DNA from: Mesorhizobium escarrei
GTDB lineage: Bacteria > Pseudomonadota > Alphaproteobacteria > Rhizobiales > Rhizobiaceae
Length of the DNA stretch: 64,000 nt
Direction: 5' to 3'
Assembly (NCBI RefSeq): GCF_935825525.1
Contig: NZ_CAKXZT010000090.1
Location: 1 to 64,000 of the forward strand
Below the pieces are notes generated by a model that worked only from the letters and a program-made list of their open reading frames with translations, did not search any database and had not been told where the DNA came from. Position numbers and translations under genes: made by a program. This document shows positions 1-9,299 of the stretch, piece by piece; the stretch's first letter is position 1, and every line of letters starts with the position of its first letter.

Positions 1-753
1 CGTTGTTTTGAGCAGGACCTGGATGATCCTTATGTCCGTGCCGGCTTCCAAAAGGTGGGTGGCGAAGCTGTGGCGAAGGGTGTGCACCGTCACCCGCTTC
101 TCAACGCCCAGGAACTCGCAGGCTGCTCGACAGGCGATCCCCAAGGTCTGTGGATGGATCGGGCCGCGGCCATCGCGCCGGGGAAACAGCCATCGTCCCG
201 GCTTGGTCACCCAATAGACGCGCAAAATCTCCAGCAGCTGCGGCGACAGCATCACATAGCGGTCCTTGCCGCCCTTGCCTTGCTCGATGCGAATGATCAT
301 CCGGCTGCTATCGATGTCCGTCACCTGCAGACGCGCCGCCTCCGCGGCGCGTAAGCCCACCGCATAGGTGGTCATCAGAGCGACCCGGTTCCTCGTCCCC
401 TTCACGGCCTGCAGAAAGCCGACCACCTCATCGGCGCTCAGCACGACCGGCAACTTGCGCGGCGTCCGGGCGTAAGCGATCCGCTCAGGCAGATCAGATC
501 GACCCAGCGTCACGCCGTAGAAGAAACGCAAGGCGCAAACGGTCTGGTTCAACGCGCCCCACGAGACCCTTCGGCCCACTAAGTGGGCCTGATAGGCGCG
601 CACCTCTTCGTATCCCAGTTGATCGGGTGATCGTCCAAAAAATCGACTGAACTTCGCCACGTGATGCACGTAGGATCGCTGGGTCTCCGGTGACAAATTG
701 CGGATCGTCAGATCTTCAATCATCCGCTGACGCAGAGGGCTTATCTGGGCCAT
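1..753 (-). CDS. Tyrosine recombinase/integrase, IS91-associated type (3' end outside window)
   Basis: Site-specific recombinase of the XerC/phage-integrase fold, which cuts and rejoins DNA through an active-site tyrosine. The 251 visible codons hold an N-terminal SAM-like core-binding domain (residues about 5-90, with NLSPETQRSYVHHV) and most of the catalytic domain: the first arginine in AVGLRAAEA, the lysine in GKGGKDRYV, and the H-x-x-R box in HTLRHSFATHLLEAG. The ATG at 753 follows an AGGAGA ribosome site. After IIQVLL one expects G-H, the second catalytic histidine; here the reading frame runs L-K-T-T to the window edge, so the end may be altered. The tyrosine lies outside. In IS91-like elements such integrases precede the Y1 transposase; whether one follows cannot be seen. 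Confidence 0.85.
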   Translation of the reverse strand, partial: MAQISPLRQRMIEDLTIRNLSPETQRSYVHHVAKFSRFFGRSPDQLGYEEVRAYQAHLVGRRVSWGALNQTVCALRFFYGVTLGRSDLPERIAYARTPRKLPVVLSADEVVGFLQAVKGTRNRVALMTTYAVGLRAAEAARLQVTDIDSSRMIIRIEQGKGGKDRYVMLSPQLLEILRVYWVTKPGRWLFPRRDGRGPIHPQTLGIACRAACEFLGVEKRVTVHTLRHSFATHLLEAGTDIRIIQVLLKTT

Positions 754-763
754 CTGGGGTTCT

Positions 764-820
764 CCTGTCTGGAAGGTTGGCTCGACACCAAATCTTCTCA
801 GACAGGGGCCTCCTCAGGCC
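764..820. promoter_or_regulatory. Two dyads upstream of the recombinase gene
   Basis: CCTGTCTG at 764-771 and CAGACAGG at 799-806 are perfect inverted repeats. GGCCT-cctc-AGGCC at 807-820 is a second hairpin. They lie directly upstream of the recombinase start codon and could be a binding site or an element end. This is inference only. Confidence 0.3.
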
Positions 821-956
821 AGACCCCGCATCAGCTACCGCGGCAGCGGTTTAGTTCAATCATGATTGCCTAGGCGATCATCTCGGTGATTGGCAGCGAC
901 ACTATGCCACTGGGGAACGGGTCACCCGCGGAGGCAGCGTCGAGATCGGCGATGCG

Positions 957-2870
957 TCACTCGGCCCGGCGCGAGAAGTTTGTAGCCGCAGCCTTGCCTC
1001 GTCGTATCGGTCGCTTCCCCGATTGCGGTTCGGATGCCTCCGTGCGATCCGGTGCCGAGACGTTTCCGACGAGCGATGCGAGCTCGGCCTCACTGAGCGT
1101 CTCGATTTCGAGCAGTTTGCGCGCCGTCTTTTCCAGCAGATCCCGTCGCTCAGTGAGGAGCCCGACGGTTCGCGCGAAAGCCGAATCGACGATGCTGCGA
1201 ACCTCCTCGTCGATAGCCTCGGCGGTGGCCTCGCCGTAATCGTGCTCGCGCGGACCGCCGGCGAGTGGGTTGGGGCTCAGGAAGGAGCGCAGGTCCTTTT
1301 CCAGCGCCACATGGCCGAGCTTTTCTGACATGCCGTAACGCGTCACCATGGCGCGGGCGATATCGGTCACTTTGGCCAGGTCATCGGCGGCCCCCGTGGA
1401 CAGATGCCCGAACACGACTTGCTCGGCCGCCCTGCCGCCGAGCAGCACCGCCATCTTGTTCTCCAGTTCCTCGCGCGTCATGAGGAATCGGTCCTCGGTC
1501 GGCCGCTGGATCGTGTAGCCCAACGCGCCGACGCCGCGCGGGATGATCGATACTTTGTGCACGGGATCCACTCCGGGCAGCGCCATGGCTACCAGCGCAT
1601 GGCCCATTTCGTGATAGGCGACGACCTCGCGTTCCCTCGGGTTCAACAGCCGGTTGCGTTTCTCAAGCCCGGCCACTATGCGCTCGACCGCATTGTTGAA
1701 ATCGTCCATCGTGACGACATCCGCCCTCCGGCGCGTGGCAAGCAGGGTCGCCTCATTGACCAGGTTGGCGAGGTCGGCGCCGGTAAAACCCGGCGTCAGC
1801 GCGGCGACTTTTTCGGCATCGACATCCGCCGCCAGCTTGGCCTTCTTCATGTGGACCTGGAGTATCTGGACGCGACCTTGCTTGTCCGGCCGATCGACCA
1901 GCACCTGCCGATCGAAACGGCCTGCGCGAAGAAGTGCCGGGTCAAGGATTTCGGGGCGGTTCGTCGCGGCGAGCAGCACGACGCCGATTTTCGGATCGAA
2001 ACCATCGAGCTCGACCAGGAGTTGATTGAGCGTCTGCTCCTTCTCGTCGTGGCCGCCCATCATCGGGCCCGCACCGCGGGCGCGGCCCAGCGCGTCGAGT
2101 TCGTCGATGAAGATGATCGCCGGGGCTTTGGCGCGTGCCTGCTCAAACAGGTCGCGCACCCGGGCGGCGCCGACGCCCACGAACATCTCGACGAATTCTG
2201 AGCCCGAGATCGAGAAGAACGGAACTTTTGCCTCGCCTGCAACGGCTTTCGCGAGCAGTGTCTTGCCGGTGCCGGGCGGTCCGACCAGCAGCACGCCCTT
2301 GGGCATGCGCCCGCCAAGACGGCCGTATTCCTGCGGGCTTTTCAAGAAATCCACGATCTCCTGCAACTCGGCCTTGGCCTCATCGACACCCGCCACGTCC
2401 TCGAATTTGACGCCGGTATTGGCCTCGACATAGACCCTGGCCTTGCTCCTGCCGATTTGCATCAAACCGCCCATGCCACCACCCATTCGTCTCATCAGCA
2501 GCATCCACAAGCCAAAGAAGACGACGATCGGGACGATCCAGGAGAGCAGGTCGCTCAGGAAAGTGCTTTCGATCTGGCCAGTGACGGTGACGCCGTGCTC
2601 CTGCAGCTGCCGCGCCAGATTCGGCTCGACGCGCGTGGTAATGAATAGCGGCTTCCCGTCCTGCGGCTCCTTGAAGCGGCCCTGGATGAAGCGATCGGAA
2701 ACCTGCACGTCGGCGATCTTGCCGTCGCGTAGCAGGGTCTCAAACTGACTATAGGGAATCTGCGCGACGTGCTGCGTGGCGGTGTAGACATATTGGAAAA
2801 TCATCAGCACCGCGAAGGCGGCGATCCAGTACCAGATATTGAACTGCGTCTTCCTGTTGCTCATGTCCAT
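957..2870 (-). CDS. ftsH: ATP-dependent zinc metalloprotease FtsH
   Basis: Membrane-anchored AAA+ protease that unfolds and degrades misassembled membrane proteins and short-lived cytoplasmic regulators. The 637-aa product has a first membrane segment (about 12-30), a short periplasmic domain, a second segment (108-126), an AAA module with Walker A GPPGTGKT (197-204), Walker B FIDELD (254-259) and an arginine-finger region near RAGRFDRQ (about 315-322), then the zinc site HEMGH (420-424). Length is normal for the family. An upstream in-frame ATG at 2966 exists, but the start at 2870 has a GGAGGA ribosome site and gives the usual N-terminus. The [19 protein letters not shown] variant of the AAA core suggests a second, accessory FtsH rather than the housekeeping copy; that is inference. 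Confidence 0.93.
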   Translation of the reverse strand: MDMSNRKTQFNIWYWIAAFAVLMIFQYVYTATQHVAQIPYSQFETLLRDGKIADVQVSDRFIQGRFKEPQDGKPLFITTRVEPNLARQLQEHGVTVTGQIESTFLSDLLSWIVPIVVFFGLWMLLMRRMGGGMGGLMQIGRSKARVYVEANTGVKFEDVAGVDEAKAELQEIVDFLKSPQEYGRLGGRMPKGVLLVGPPGTGKTLLAKAVAGEAKVPFFSISGSEFVEMFVGVGAARVRDLFEQARAKAPAIIFIDELDALGRARGAGPMMGGHDEKEQTLNQLLVELDGFDPKIGVVLLAATNRPEILDPALLRAGRFDRQVLVDRPDKQGRVQILQVHMKKAKLAADVDAEKVAALTPGFTGADLANLVNEATLLATRRRADVVTMDDFNNAVERIVAGLEKRNRLLNPREREVVAYHEMGHALVAMALPGVDPVHKVSIIPRGVGALGYTIQRPTEDRFLMTREELENKMAVLLGGRAAEQVVFGHLSTGAADDLAKVTDIARAMVTRYGMSEKLGHVALEKDLRSFLSPNPLAGGPREHDYGEATAEAIDEEVRSIVDSAFARTVGLLTERRDLLEKTARKLLEIETLSEAELASLVGNVSAPDRTEASEPQSGKRPIRRGKAAATNFSRRAE

Positions 2871-3219
2871 GGCGTGTCCTCCAGCGTCATATCGATGTAG
2901 GTCGCCGAACCGCCACGGCATCCGGGTCAATGAGGCCGAAGCACAAAAAAGCCGGTCCGGGGACATCCGACGGGCCAGTTGAGATCGGATCGCCCGGCCT
3001 GCCGTTCCCGGAGACGGGTCATTCTCGCATGCCGGGTTGTAGATCAGTAAATCCGTCTAGTGCTCCGCCGGATACACGCCCTTTAGCACATCGTTGAAAT
3101 GGTGGCTGACGGCGGCGTTGCACTCGCAAGCCAGCGATCGCAGCCTATCCACTTTGCGAATGGAAATCTGGCCGCGCCGCGCAGACCTATAGAGGGCCGG
3201 GCCGACCGCCGTACAATTC
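2871..3219. other. Intergenic region between ftsH and the ABC operon end
   Basis: About 350 bases. It must hold the ftsH promoter, read leftwards. A run of six T on the minus strand lies near 2945, but I could not draw a convincing stem in front of it. A 63-codon minus-strand frame (3057-3248) overlaps the permease end and has no protein-like features. Confidence 0.4.
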
Positions 3220-4044
3220 CTAATCGATGCGTGGTCGCTGCTTGCCACGGCGGGCCAGAAGATTGGCGACGACGAGCAGCACGATCGACAGTGCCATCAT
3301 CAACGTCGCGGCGGCGGTGATTGCCGGGCTCAGCTTCTCGCGTAGGCCAATGAACATTTCGAGCGGCATGGTGCGCTGATTGGCGCTGGCCAGGAACTGC
3401 GCCACTACGACCTCGTCGAACGACGTAACGAAGGCGAAGGCGGCCCCTGACAGCACGCCGGGCAAGATCAGCGGCAGCATCACCCTGAAGAATGATGTAA
3501 TGGGCCTTGCTCCGGAGATGGCGGCGGCGCGCATCAGATTGCGGTCGAAGCCGGTGAGGCTCGCTCCCACCGTGACAACGACAAACGGACTGGCGAGCGC
3601 GGTATGCGCCAGGATGATGCCGGCATAGCTGCTGGCGAGGCCGACACGGGCGTAGAACAGATACGAGCCGACGGCGGTGATCACCACCGGCACGATCAGT
3701 GGCGATAGCAGCAGCGGCATGACAATGCGGCGGCCGGGAAACTTTTCGTCGGAAAGCGCAATAGCCGTCAATGTGCCGAGTATCGTTGCGATCAGCGTCG
3801 TCCCGAACGCAACGATCAGGCTGTTGCCGATTGCTGCTTGCCAGCGCTGGGTTCCAAGCACGACCTCGTACCAGCGCGTCGAAATTCCCTCCAGCGGAAA
3901 GATGAAGAAGGCGCCGCTGTTGAACGACAAGGGAACGGGAATGAGGATCGGCACGAGGAGGAACAGGATCACCAACCCGCACCACAGCCAGAGCAGGGTG
4001 ATGCGGATTCTTTCGCCTGTCGTCGGATAGGGAGACAGCAACAT
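3220..4044 (-). CDS. Polyamine-type ABC transporter permease (PotC-like)
   Basis: Second inner-membrane permease of a spermidine/putrescine-family importer. The 274-aa protein has about six membrane helices, starting with LLWLWCGLVILFLLVPIL, and the conserved cytoplasmic EAA loop near MRAAAISGARPITSFFRVMLP, which docks on the ATPase. Its ATG lies two bases after the stop of the upstream permease, so the two are translated together. It is the last gene of the operon ATPase, binding protein, permease 1, permease 2. The exact substrate cannot be read from the sequence; putrescine, spermidine or a related amine fits the family. Confidence 0.88.
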   Translation of the reverse strand: MLLSPYPTTGERIRITLLWLWCGLVILFLLVPILIPVPLSFNSGAFFIFPLEGISTRWYEVVLGTQRWQAAIGNSLIVAFGTTLIATILGTLTAIALSDEKFPGRRIVMPLLLSPLIVPVVITAVGSYLFYARVGLASSYAGIILAHTALASPFVVVTVGASLTGFDRNLMRAAAISGARPITSFFRVMLPLILPGVLSGAAFAFVTSFDEVVVAQFLASANQRTMPLEMFIGLREKLSPAITAAATLMMALSIVLLVVANLLARRGKQRPRID

Positions 4045-4046
4045 GG

Positions 4047-5327
4047 CTACACCAGCTTGAGGCGGTCGAGGCCGAGGATGCGGGCGAAGATGCCGAACAG
4101 CGCCAGGGTGAAGACGAGCAGGATGAAGCTGAGCGCCGCCGCCATCTCCCAGTTGAGTTCTACATTGACATAGCTGGCGATGAAATTGCTGATCAGCTGG
4201 TCGCTGGCGCCGCCGATCAGCGCCGGCGTGATGTAATAGCCGAGGCAGAGGATGAAGGTGAGCAGACAGCCGGCCATCACGCCCGGAAAGACCTGTGGAA
4301 GGTAGACGCGGCGGAACGCGGTAAAAGGTTTTGCGCCGAGCGAATAGGCTGCCTTCATCTGCGAAGGCTGGATGGTGCGCATGACGCTGTAAATCGGCAG
4401 CAGCGTGAACGGCAGCTGGATGTGGGTCATCGCGATGATCAGTCCGATGCGGCTGTACATCAGGTCGAGTCGGTCGTCGGCGGCGCCGAGCCACAGCAGC
4501 AGGTCGTTGACCAGGCCGAATTTCTGCAGGAGCACCGTCCAGGCCGCAGTTCGCACTAGGATCGACGTCCAGAACGGCAACAGCACCGCGACGATGAGGA
4601 CGGCGGCGAGGCCCTTGGGCACGGAGGCGATGAGATAAGCGAGGGGGAAGCCCAGTACCAGCGTGGCCAGCATCACCGCTGCGGCGACGAAGAATGTGCG
4701 CATGAACACCTGTACGAAGATCGCCTGTTCGGGTGGCACCCTTTCGATGCCGCCATCGGCATTCCAGCGCAGATCAAGCGCGCTCAGCAGGTAGAACGAC
4801 GTCACGCTATGGGTGCCGCTCTCGATGACCGGCCATGTGCCCGGCGCCGACCAGAACGGCACCGCTTTCATCACCTCTAGCGGTGGCCTGTCGGCGGCCT
4901 CCAGTTGGCGCACCGTCTTGAGCATTTGGCTGCGTGCACCGGGCAGGCGGGCGTTCAGGCTCTTGGCGAGTTCGTAGGCGGTGCCCTTGGCCTGATTGCT
5001 CCGGAGGTCGGCGGCAAGGGCCAGGAACGCAGCATCGTCGGGCAGTCCCGTGCCGTTCCAGCCGCGCAATGCCTGGCTGGTCTGCGGTAAGGCGTTGGCA
5101 ATCGTCGGATCATAGACGGCGCGCGACAGAAGCAGGACGATCGGGATGCCGAAGCTCAGCGCCAGGAGCACAAGCAAAGGTGCCGCCAGCGCCAGCGATC
5201 GCAGGCGGTCGCCGAGATCGGCGCGGCGAAGCGCTGCCGCGACCGACTTTGCTGTGCCGGTGTCGGCGGCCGACCAGTCGCGGCTTGGCCGCGGCTGGTC
5301 CAGTTTCGTGGGCTCAAGCGCCGACAT
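4047..5327 (-). CDS. Polyamine-type ABC transporter permease (PotB-like)
   Basis: First permease of the same importer, 426 aa, clearly longer than the roughly 290 aa of classical PotB. The extra length is a hydrophilic stretch of about 140 residues between the first membrane helix (about 45-68) and the rest of the permease domain, probably a periplasmic insertion. The EAA loop is visible as MKAAYSLGAKPFTAFRRVYLP near the C-terminal third. It begins 5 bases after the stop of the binding-protein gene. Long PotB-like permeases of this kind are common in Rhizobiales. Confidence 0.88.
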   Translation of the reverse strand: MSALEPTKLDQPRPSRDWSAADTGTAKSVAAALRRADLGDRLRSLALAAPLLVLLALSFGIPIVLLLSRAVYDPTIANALPQTSQALRGWNGTGLPDDAAFLALAADLRSNQAKGTAYELAKSLNARLPGARSQMLKTVRQLEAADRPPLEVMKAVPFWSAPGTWPVIESGTHSVTSFYLLSALDLRWNADGGIERVPPEQAIFVQVFMRTFFVAAAVMLATLVLGFPLAYLIASVPKGLAAVLIVAVLLPFWTSILVRTAAWTVLLQKFGLVNDLLLWLGAADDRLDLMYSRIGLIIAMTHIQLPFTLLPIYSVMRTIQPSQMKAAYSLGAKPFTAFRRVYLPQVFPGVMAGCLLTFILCLGYYITPALIGGASDQLISNFIASYVNVELNWEMAAALSFILLVFTLALFGIFARILGLDRLKLV

Positions 5328-5332
5328 TTTCC

Positions 5333-6382
5333 CTACTGCGCGAGCCAGGCGTTGAAACGCTTGACCAGATCCTCGCCATAGTCGCCCCAGAATTCGGTGT
5401 CAGCGACCAGATAAGCGGTCAGGTGGTCAGGTGCGTTCGGCAATTTCGGCAGGGCGTCCGGCGCGACGAAGGAAGCCGCATCGATGCGCACCGGCCCGTA
5501 GGTGATGTAGCTGGCGAGCCTGGCGTTGATTTCCGGCTGGCTGATATAGGCAAGGTACTTGTAGGCCAAATCCGGGCTCTTGGCGCCCTTCGGAATGGCG
5601 ATCATGTCATATTCGAGGATCTGGTTGTTCCAGACGATCTTGAACGGCGCCCCGTCCTTGTCGATGGCGTTCTGGATACGGCCGTTCCAGGCGGTGGTCA
5701 TCACCACTTCCTTGGATGCGAGGAGCTGCGGCGGCTGTGCGCCGGCATCCCACCAGACGATATCTTTCTTGATCGTGTCGAGCTTCTTGAAAGCGCGGTC
5801 GACGCCTTCGGGTGTTGCCAGCACCTCGTAAACATCGGCCGGCGCGACACCATCGGCCATCAGCGCCCATTCCAAATTCTGCGCCGGGAACTTGCGCATC
5901 GCGCGCTTGCCCGGAAACTTGGTCGTGTCGAAGATGTCGAGCACCGAGGTTGGCGCCCCCTTCAGCACGTTGGGATCATAGGCAAGGATGTCGCCATAGG
6001 CGTCGAGGCCGACGCCACAGTCGAGTGCCGAGCCTTCGATGAATTTTTCGCGAGGGGCGATCTTGGAATAGTCGAGCCGCTCGAGAATGCCCGCGTCGCA
6101 ACCCTGCAGCACGGTCGCGGTCTCGACCGTCACCAGATCGATCGGCACGTTGCCGGTGTCGACCATCGCTTTGACCTTGCCGAGATCGCCAAGATATTCC
6201 TGCTCAACGATCTTGATCCCGGTCTCCTTGCTGAACGGCTCGAACCATGCCTTGCGCTGGGCATCCTGCCAGGCGCCGCCGCTGGCCATGATCGAAAGTT
6301 CGTCGGCGAAGGCGGCATTTCCCATGGTGATGAATGCTGTGGCTGCCGCGAAAGCGAACAGCCGGGCTTTTGTGATTTTCAT
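5333..6382 (-). CDS. Periplasmic binding protein of polyamine-type ABC importer (PotD-like)
   Basis: Extracellular solute-binding protein family 1, 349 aa. A clear Sec signal peptide (MKITKARLFAFAAATAFITM, with cleavage after ...NAAFA) leads into a mature domain starting DELSIMASGGAWQDAQ. The pattern EQEYLGDLGKVKAMVDTG and the aspartate-rich hinge are typical of PotD relatives, which bind putrescine or spermidine through acidic residues. It captures the substrate in the periplasm for the two adjacent permeases. It lies between the ATPase (5 bases upstream) and permease 1 (5 bases downstream). Confidence 0.9.
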   Translation of the reverse strand: MKITKARLFAFAAATAFITMGNAAFADELSIMASGGAWQDAQRKAWFEPFSKETGIKIVEQEYLGDLGKVKAMVDTGNVPIDLVTVETATVLQGCDAGILERLDYSKIAPREKFIEGSALDCGVGLDAYGDILAYDPNVLKGAPTSVLDIFDTTKFPGKRAMRKFPAQNLEWALMADGVAPADVYEVLATPEGVDRAFKKLDTIKKDIVWWDAGAQPPQLLASKEVVMTTAWNGRIQNAIDKDGAPFKIVWNNQILEYDMIAIPKGAKSPDLAYKYLAYISQPEINARLASYITYGPVRIDAASFVAPDALPKLPNAPDHLTAYLVADTEFWGDYGEDLVKRFNAWLAQ

Positions 6383-6387
6383 TGTTC

Positions 6388-7557
6388 TTATTCCCCTGTT
6401 TTCGAGATGGAACCGCCCGTTCCGGCATCGGCCGGAAAGGCACGGCAGTCGTTGGGCGCGCAGGAAACCGTGACCGCTTCCCCATTGCCCATAGTCGCTT
6501 CGGGGCCGACCTTGACGGTCAGCACTTGTCCGTTTTCAAGCTTGGTCAGAAGACGCTGGTGGTCGCCGAGGTAGATGCGGCCGTCGACCGTGGCGGGTAG
6601 CGCATTTGCTCCGTTCGAAGCGGGCGCAAGCTTCAGCCGCTCCGGGCGGATGGCAACATGGCAGGCCGCGCCCTCCGTGACCCCGACAGCCAGCGCGGTT
6701 ACCGAACCGCCGCCGTCCAGCGCGACGCGGCACTCCTTGCCGGAGATGCGCTCGACCTTGCCTTCCAGCGTGTTGTTCTCACCGATGAAGCTTGCGACGA
6801 ACGAGCTCTCCGGCATGTTGTAGAGATCATCAGGCGAACCGAGCTGGGCAATCCCGCCATTGTTGAACACGGCAACGCGGTCCGACATGGTCAGCGCCTC
6901 GCTCTGGTCGTGCGTCACATAGACGATGGTGACGCCGAGCATCGTGTGCAGCTGCTTGATCTCGATCTGCATATGCTCGCGCAGCTTCTTGTCGAGCGCG
7001 CCGAGCGGCTCGTCCATCAGCACCAGGCTCGGCTCGAACACCAGCGCGCGGGCAAGCGCGACACGCTGCTGCTGGCCGCCGGAAAGCTGTGCCGGCCGCC
7101 GGTCGCCGAACTGCCGCAGCCGCACCATGTCGAGCGCGCGGCCGACGCGGGATGCAACGTCCACCTTGGTGATCTTGCGGACCGAGAGCGGGAAGGCGAC
7201 GTTCTCCTCGACGCTCATGTGCGGAAACAGCGCGTAGTTCTGGAACACCATGCCGATGTTGCGTTCGTAGGGCGGCAGCCTGTCGACCGACCGGCCTTCA
7301 AGCGTAATGACGCCGCTGGTCGGCCGTTCGAACCCGGCAAGCATGTTGAGCGTCGTCGTCTTGCCCGAGCCGGAAGGCCCGAGAAGCGTCAGGAACTCGC
7401 CGCGCGCGACATCGAGGTTCAGCCGTGTCACCGCGAACGTGCGGCCGTCATAGGATTTCTCGACATCGACGAACTCGACAAACCCTTGGCCGCCGGCATC
7501 GGCGCCCGGTGTTGGAGTGGCACTGCCGGCCGACAGGGCTGCCGCTTCGGCGATCAC
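6388..7557 (-). CDS. ABC transporter ATP-binding protein (PotA-like)
   Basis: Cytoplasmic ATPase that energises the polyamine-type importer. Motifs: Walker [11 protein letters not shown]-loop [12 protein letters not shown], signature LSGGQQQR, Walker [14 protein letters not shown]-loop [10 protein letters not shown], and a C-terminal TOBE domain (about the last 110 residues). There is no ATG upstream of the core. The GTG at 7557 (389 aa) is chosen here; an alternative TTG at 7728 would add 57 residues of proline- and arginine-rich sequence unlike the family. First gene of the minus-strand operon and divergent from the MocR regulator at 7815, which probably controls it. Confidence 0.87.
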   Translation of the reverse strand: MIAEAAALSAGSATPTPGADAGGQGFVEFVDVEKSYDGRTFAVTRLNLDVARGEFLTLLGPSGSGKTTTLNMLAGFERPTSGVITLEGRSVDRLPPYERNIGMVFQNYALFPHMSVEENVAFPLSVRKITKVDVASRVGRALDMVRLRQFGDRRPAQLSGGQQQRVALARALVFEPSLVLMDEPLGALDKKLREHMQIEIKQLHTMLGVTIVYVTHDQSEALTMSDRVAVFNNGGIAQLGSPDDLYNMPESSFVASFIGENNTLEGKVERISGKECRVALDGGGSVTALAVGVTEGAACHVAIRPERLKLAPASNGANALPATVDGRIYLGDHQRLLTKLENGQVLTVKVGPEATMGNGEAVTVSCAPNDCRAFPADAGTGGSISKTGE

Positions 7558-7768
7558 CGGCGGGAATCCGTCGAGCGGTCGCGGAGGCCGCTTGTAGAAA
7601 CGAGGGGGTGCTTGCCGTTCATGTGTCGGTCCGCATGACGCTGGCCGCGCAAGGGCGGCAAACCAAACTTGTATGCTCACACAATCAGTCGCTAAAGAAC
7701 CATAGATGCAGACAAGTTTGCCCGTCAAGCGGCTTTCTTCGGGATTGTGTGAGATTTTTAGCCGGATT

Positions 7769-7803
7769 TTGAAAACATGTCCCGGACAAGTGCTATTGTC
7801 CGG
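7769..7803 (+). promoter_or_regulatory. mocR-type promoter with embedded palindromic operator
   Basis: CCGGACAA (7782-7789) and TTGTCCGG (7796-7803) form a perfect 8-bp inverted repeat with a 6-base spacer, immediately upstream of the regulator gene. A sigma70-like pair TTGAAA (7769-7774) and GCTATT (7792-7797) overlaps it. The placement suggests autoregulation and control of the divergent ABC operon; this is inferred. Confidence 0.5.
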
Positions 7804-7814
7804 AGCATTGTCTT

Positions 7815-9254
7815 ATGCTAGATGCGCCGGTAGCCAGAGCGTCAACACCGAAACCGCCAATCCGCATGCTTCAGGACCTGCAACTCGCCTCGGATGAAGG
7901 CCCGGTCTACCGGCGCCTTGCTGACGCTATTGCCGAACGGATTACGGCCGGCACGCTTGCAGTTGGAGACCGGCTGCCGCCGCAGCGCGAGATTGCCCGC
8001 GCACTTGGCATCAATGTCACCACGGTGACGCGCGCGCTGTCGACGCTGCAGCAGCGCGGACTGCTCGAAGCGCGGCCTGGACGCGGCACCACGGTCGCTG
8101 CCCGCGACGCCGGCGACAGGCCGGGTTTCGTGTCGGCGCCGAGCGACGACACCGGCGTCATCGACCTTTCCGTCAACCGGCCCGCAACCTCGGCCTATCT
8201 CGATGCCCTGGCGCTGCTGTTGCCGCGCCTGGCCAAGGACCGGCACTACACCGCGCTTCAGGACTATCACCCACCCGAGGGGCCGCTGTGGGCGAGAGAA
8301 GCAATCGCCGAATGGATGCGGCCGGTGGCCGGCGATGGCGATCCCGGCCGGGTGGTGCTGGCGGCCGGCGCCCAGCATGGGCTGGATTGTGTGCTTGGCG
8401 CGGTGACCAGACAGGGCGAGGTCATGCTCGCCGACGAAGTGACCTATCAGGGCATCAATGCACTGTGCCGGGTGCATGGGTTAGATCTCAGAGGCGTGGC
8501 AATGGACCGTGGCGGCATGCGGGCCGACGCGTTCGAGGCGGCCTGCGCGCAGCTCCGCCCGCGCGCGGTCTTCCTGGTGCCGACCCTGCACAACCCGACC
8601 ACCATCACACTGGGCGAGGAGCGCCGGCACGAGCTGGTGACTGTCGCCCGTCGCCACAACGTCCTCATCATCGAGGACGACGTCTACCGGCCGCTGGCGG
8701 ACAATCCGCCGCCGTCGCTTGCTAGCCTCGAGCCCGAATTGACGGTTCACATCGGCGCCCTGTCGAAATGCCTTGCCCCAGGACTGCGCCTCGGTTTTGT
8801 GATCGCGCCACGCGCCATAGCCGGCCAGGTCGCCGCGGCTTTGCGCATCAACTGCTGGAGCATCAGTCCTTTGACGGCGCTGATCGGCGCGCGGCTGATA
8901 GAGGAGGGCGCGGCGGCGCGTATCATCGAAGCCCAGAAGCAGGAGCTGCGCCAGCGCCAGGCGGTGCTGAGCGAGATCCTCGGCCGCTACGATGTCCAGA
9001 GCCATGCCACCTCGACCCATGCCTGGCTGCGCCTTCCCGAGCCGTGGCGGGGCGCGGGTTTCGCCCGCACCTGCCTGGAACGTGGCGTTGCCGTCCTCCC
9101 CGGCGATGCCTTCGCGGTTGGGCGCGAGCCGGTGCAGCACGGCGTGCGCATCAATGTCGGCGCCGCGCGCTCGCTCGACGATCTGCGCACGGCCCTGAAC
9201 ACAATGGCTGAACTGCTCGCGGCCGGGCATCTGCAATTGCCTGGCTTTGTCTAG
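7815..9254 (+). CDS. MocR-family (GntR/aminotransferase) transcriptional regulator
   Basis: 479-aa fusion of an N-terminal GntR winged helix (residues about 30-100: VYRRLADAIAERI, LPPQREIARALGINVTTVTRAL) with a class-I aminotransferase-like domain that binds pyridoxal phosphate. The PLP lysine sits in GALSKCLAPGLRLGFV (about 315-330), and a YQG/HNPTT aminotransferase pattern precedes it. Members sense an amino compound or PLP adduct and control nearby transport and catabolism genes (families GabR, TauR, PdxR). Divergent from the polyamine-type ABC operon and followed 42 bases later by a FAD oxidoreductase, so a role in amine or amino-acid use is likely. An internal ATG at 7867 is an alternative start. 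Confidence 0.9.
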   Translation: MLDAPVARASTPKPPIRMLQDLQLASDEGPVYRRLADAIAERITAGTLAVGDRLPPQREIARALGINVTTVTRALSTLQQRGLLEARPGRGTTVAARDAGDRPGFVSAPSDDTGVIDLSVNRPATSAYLDALALLLPRLAKDRHYTALQDYHPPEGPLWAREAIAEWMRPVAGDGDPGRVVLAAGAQHGLDCVLGAVTRQGEVMLADEVTYQGINALCRVHGLDLRGVAMDRGGMRADAFEAACAQLRPRAVFLVPTLHNPTTITLGEERRHELVTVARRHNVLIIEDDVYRPLADNPPPSLASLEPELTVHIGALSKCLAPGLRLGFVIAPRAIAGQVAAALRINCWSISPLTALIGARLIEEGAAARIIEAQKQELRQRQAVLSEILGRYDVQSHATSTHAWLRLPEPWRGAGFARTCLERGVAVLPGDAFAVGREPVQHGVRINVGAARSLDDLRTALNTMAELLAAGHLQLPGFV

Positions 9255-9259
9255 ACCGT

Positions 9260-9299
9260 GATCTCGAAAAGTGGGAACCAGTTTTCGGAAAAGATCATG
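9260..9299 (+). repeat. Short rhizobial intergenic repeat fragment
   Basis: The stretch with CTCGAAAAGTGGGAACC and TTTTCGGAAAAGATCATG resembles a fragment of a dispersed repeat often seen between rhizobial genes. It ends on the start codon of the next gene, so it supplies that gene's leader. The repeat family is recalled from experience, not searched. Confidence 0.35.

Noticed and set aside
3057..3248. 63-codon minus-strand frame after the ABC permease
   Set aside because: Overlaps the permease end, no ribosome site or protein-like composition.
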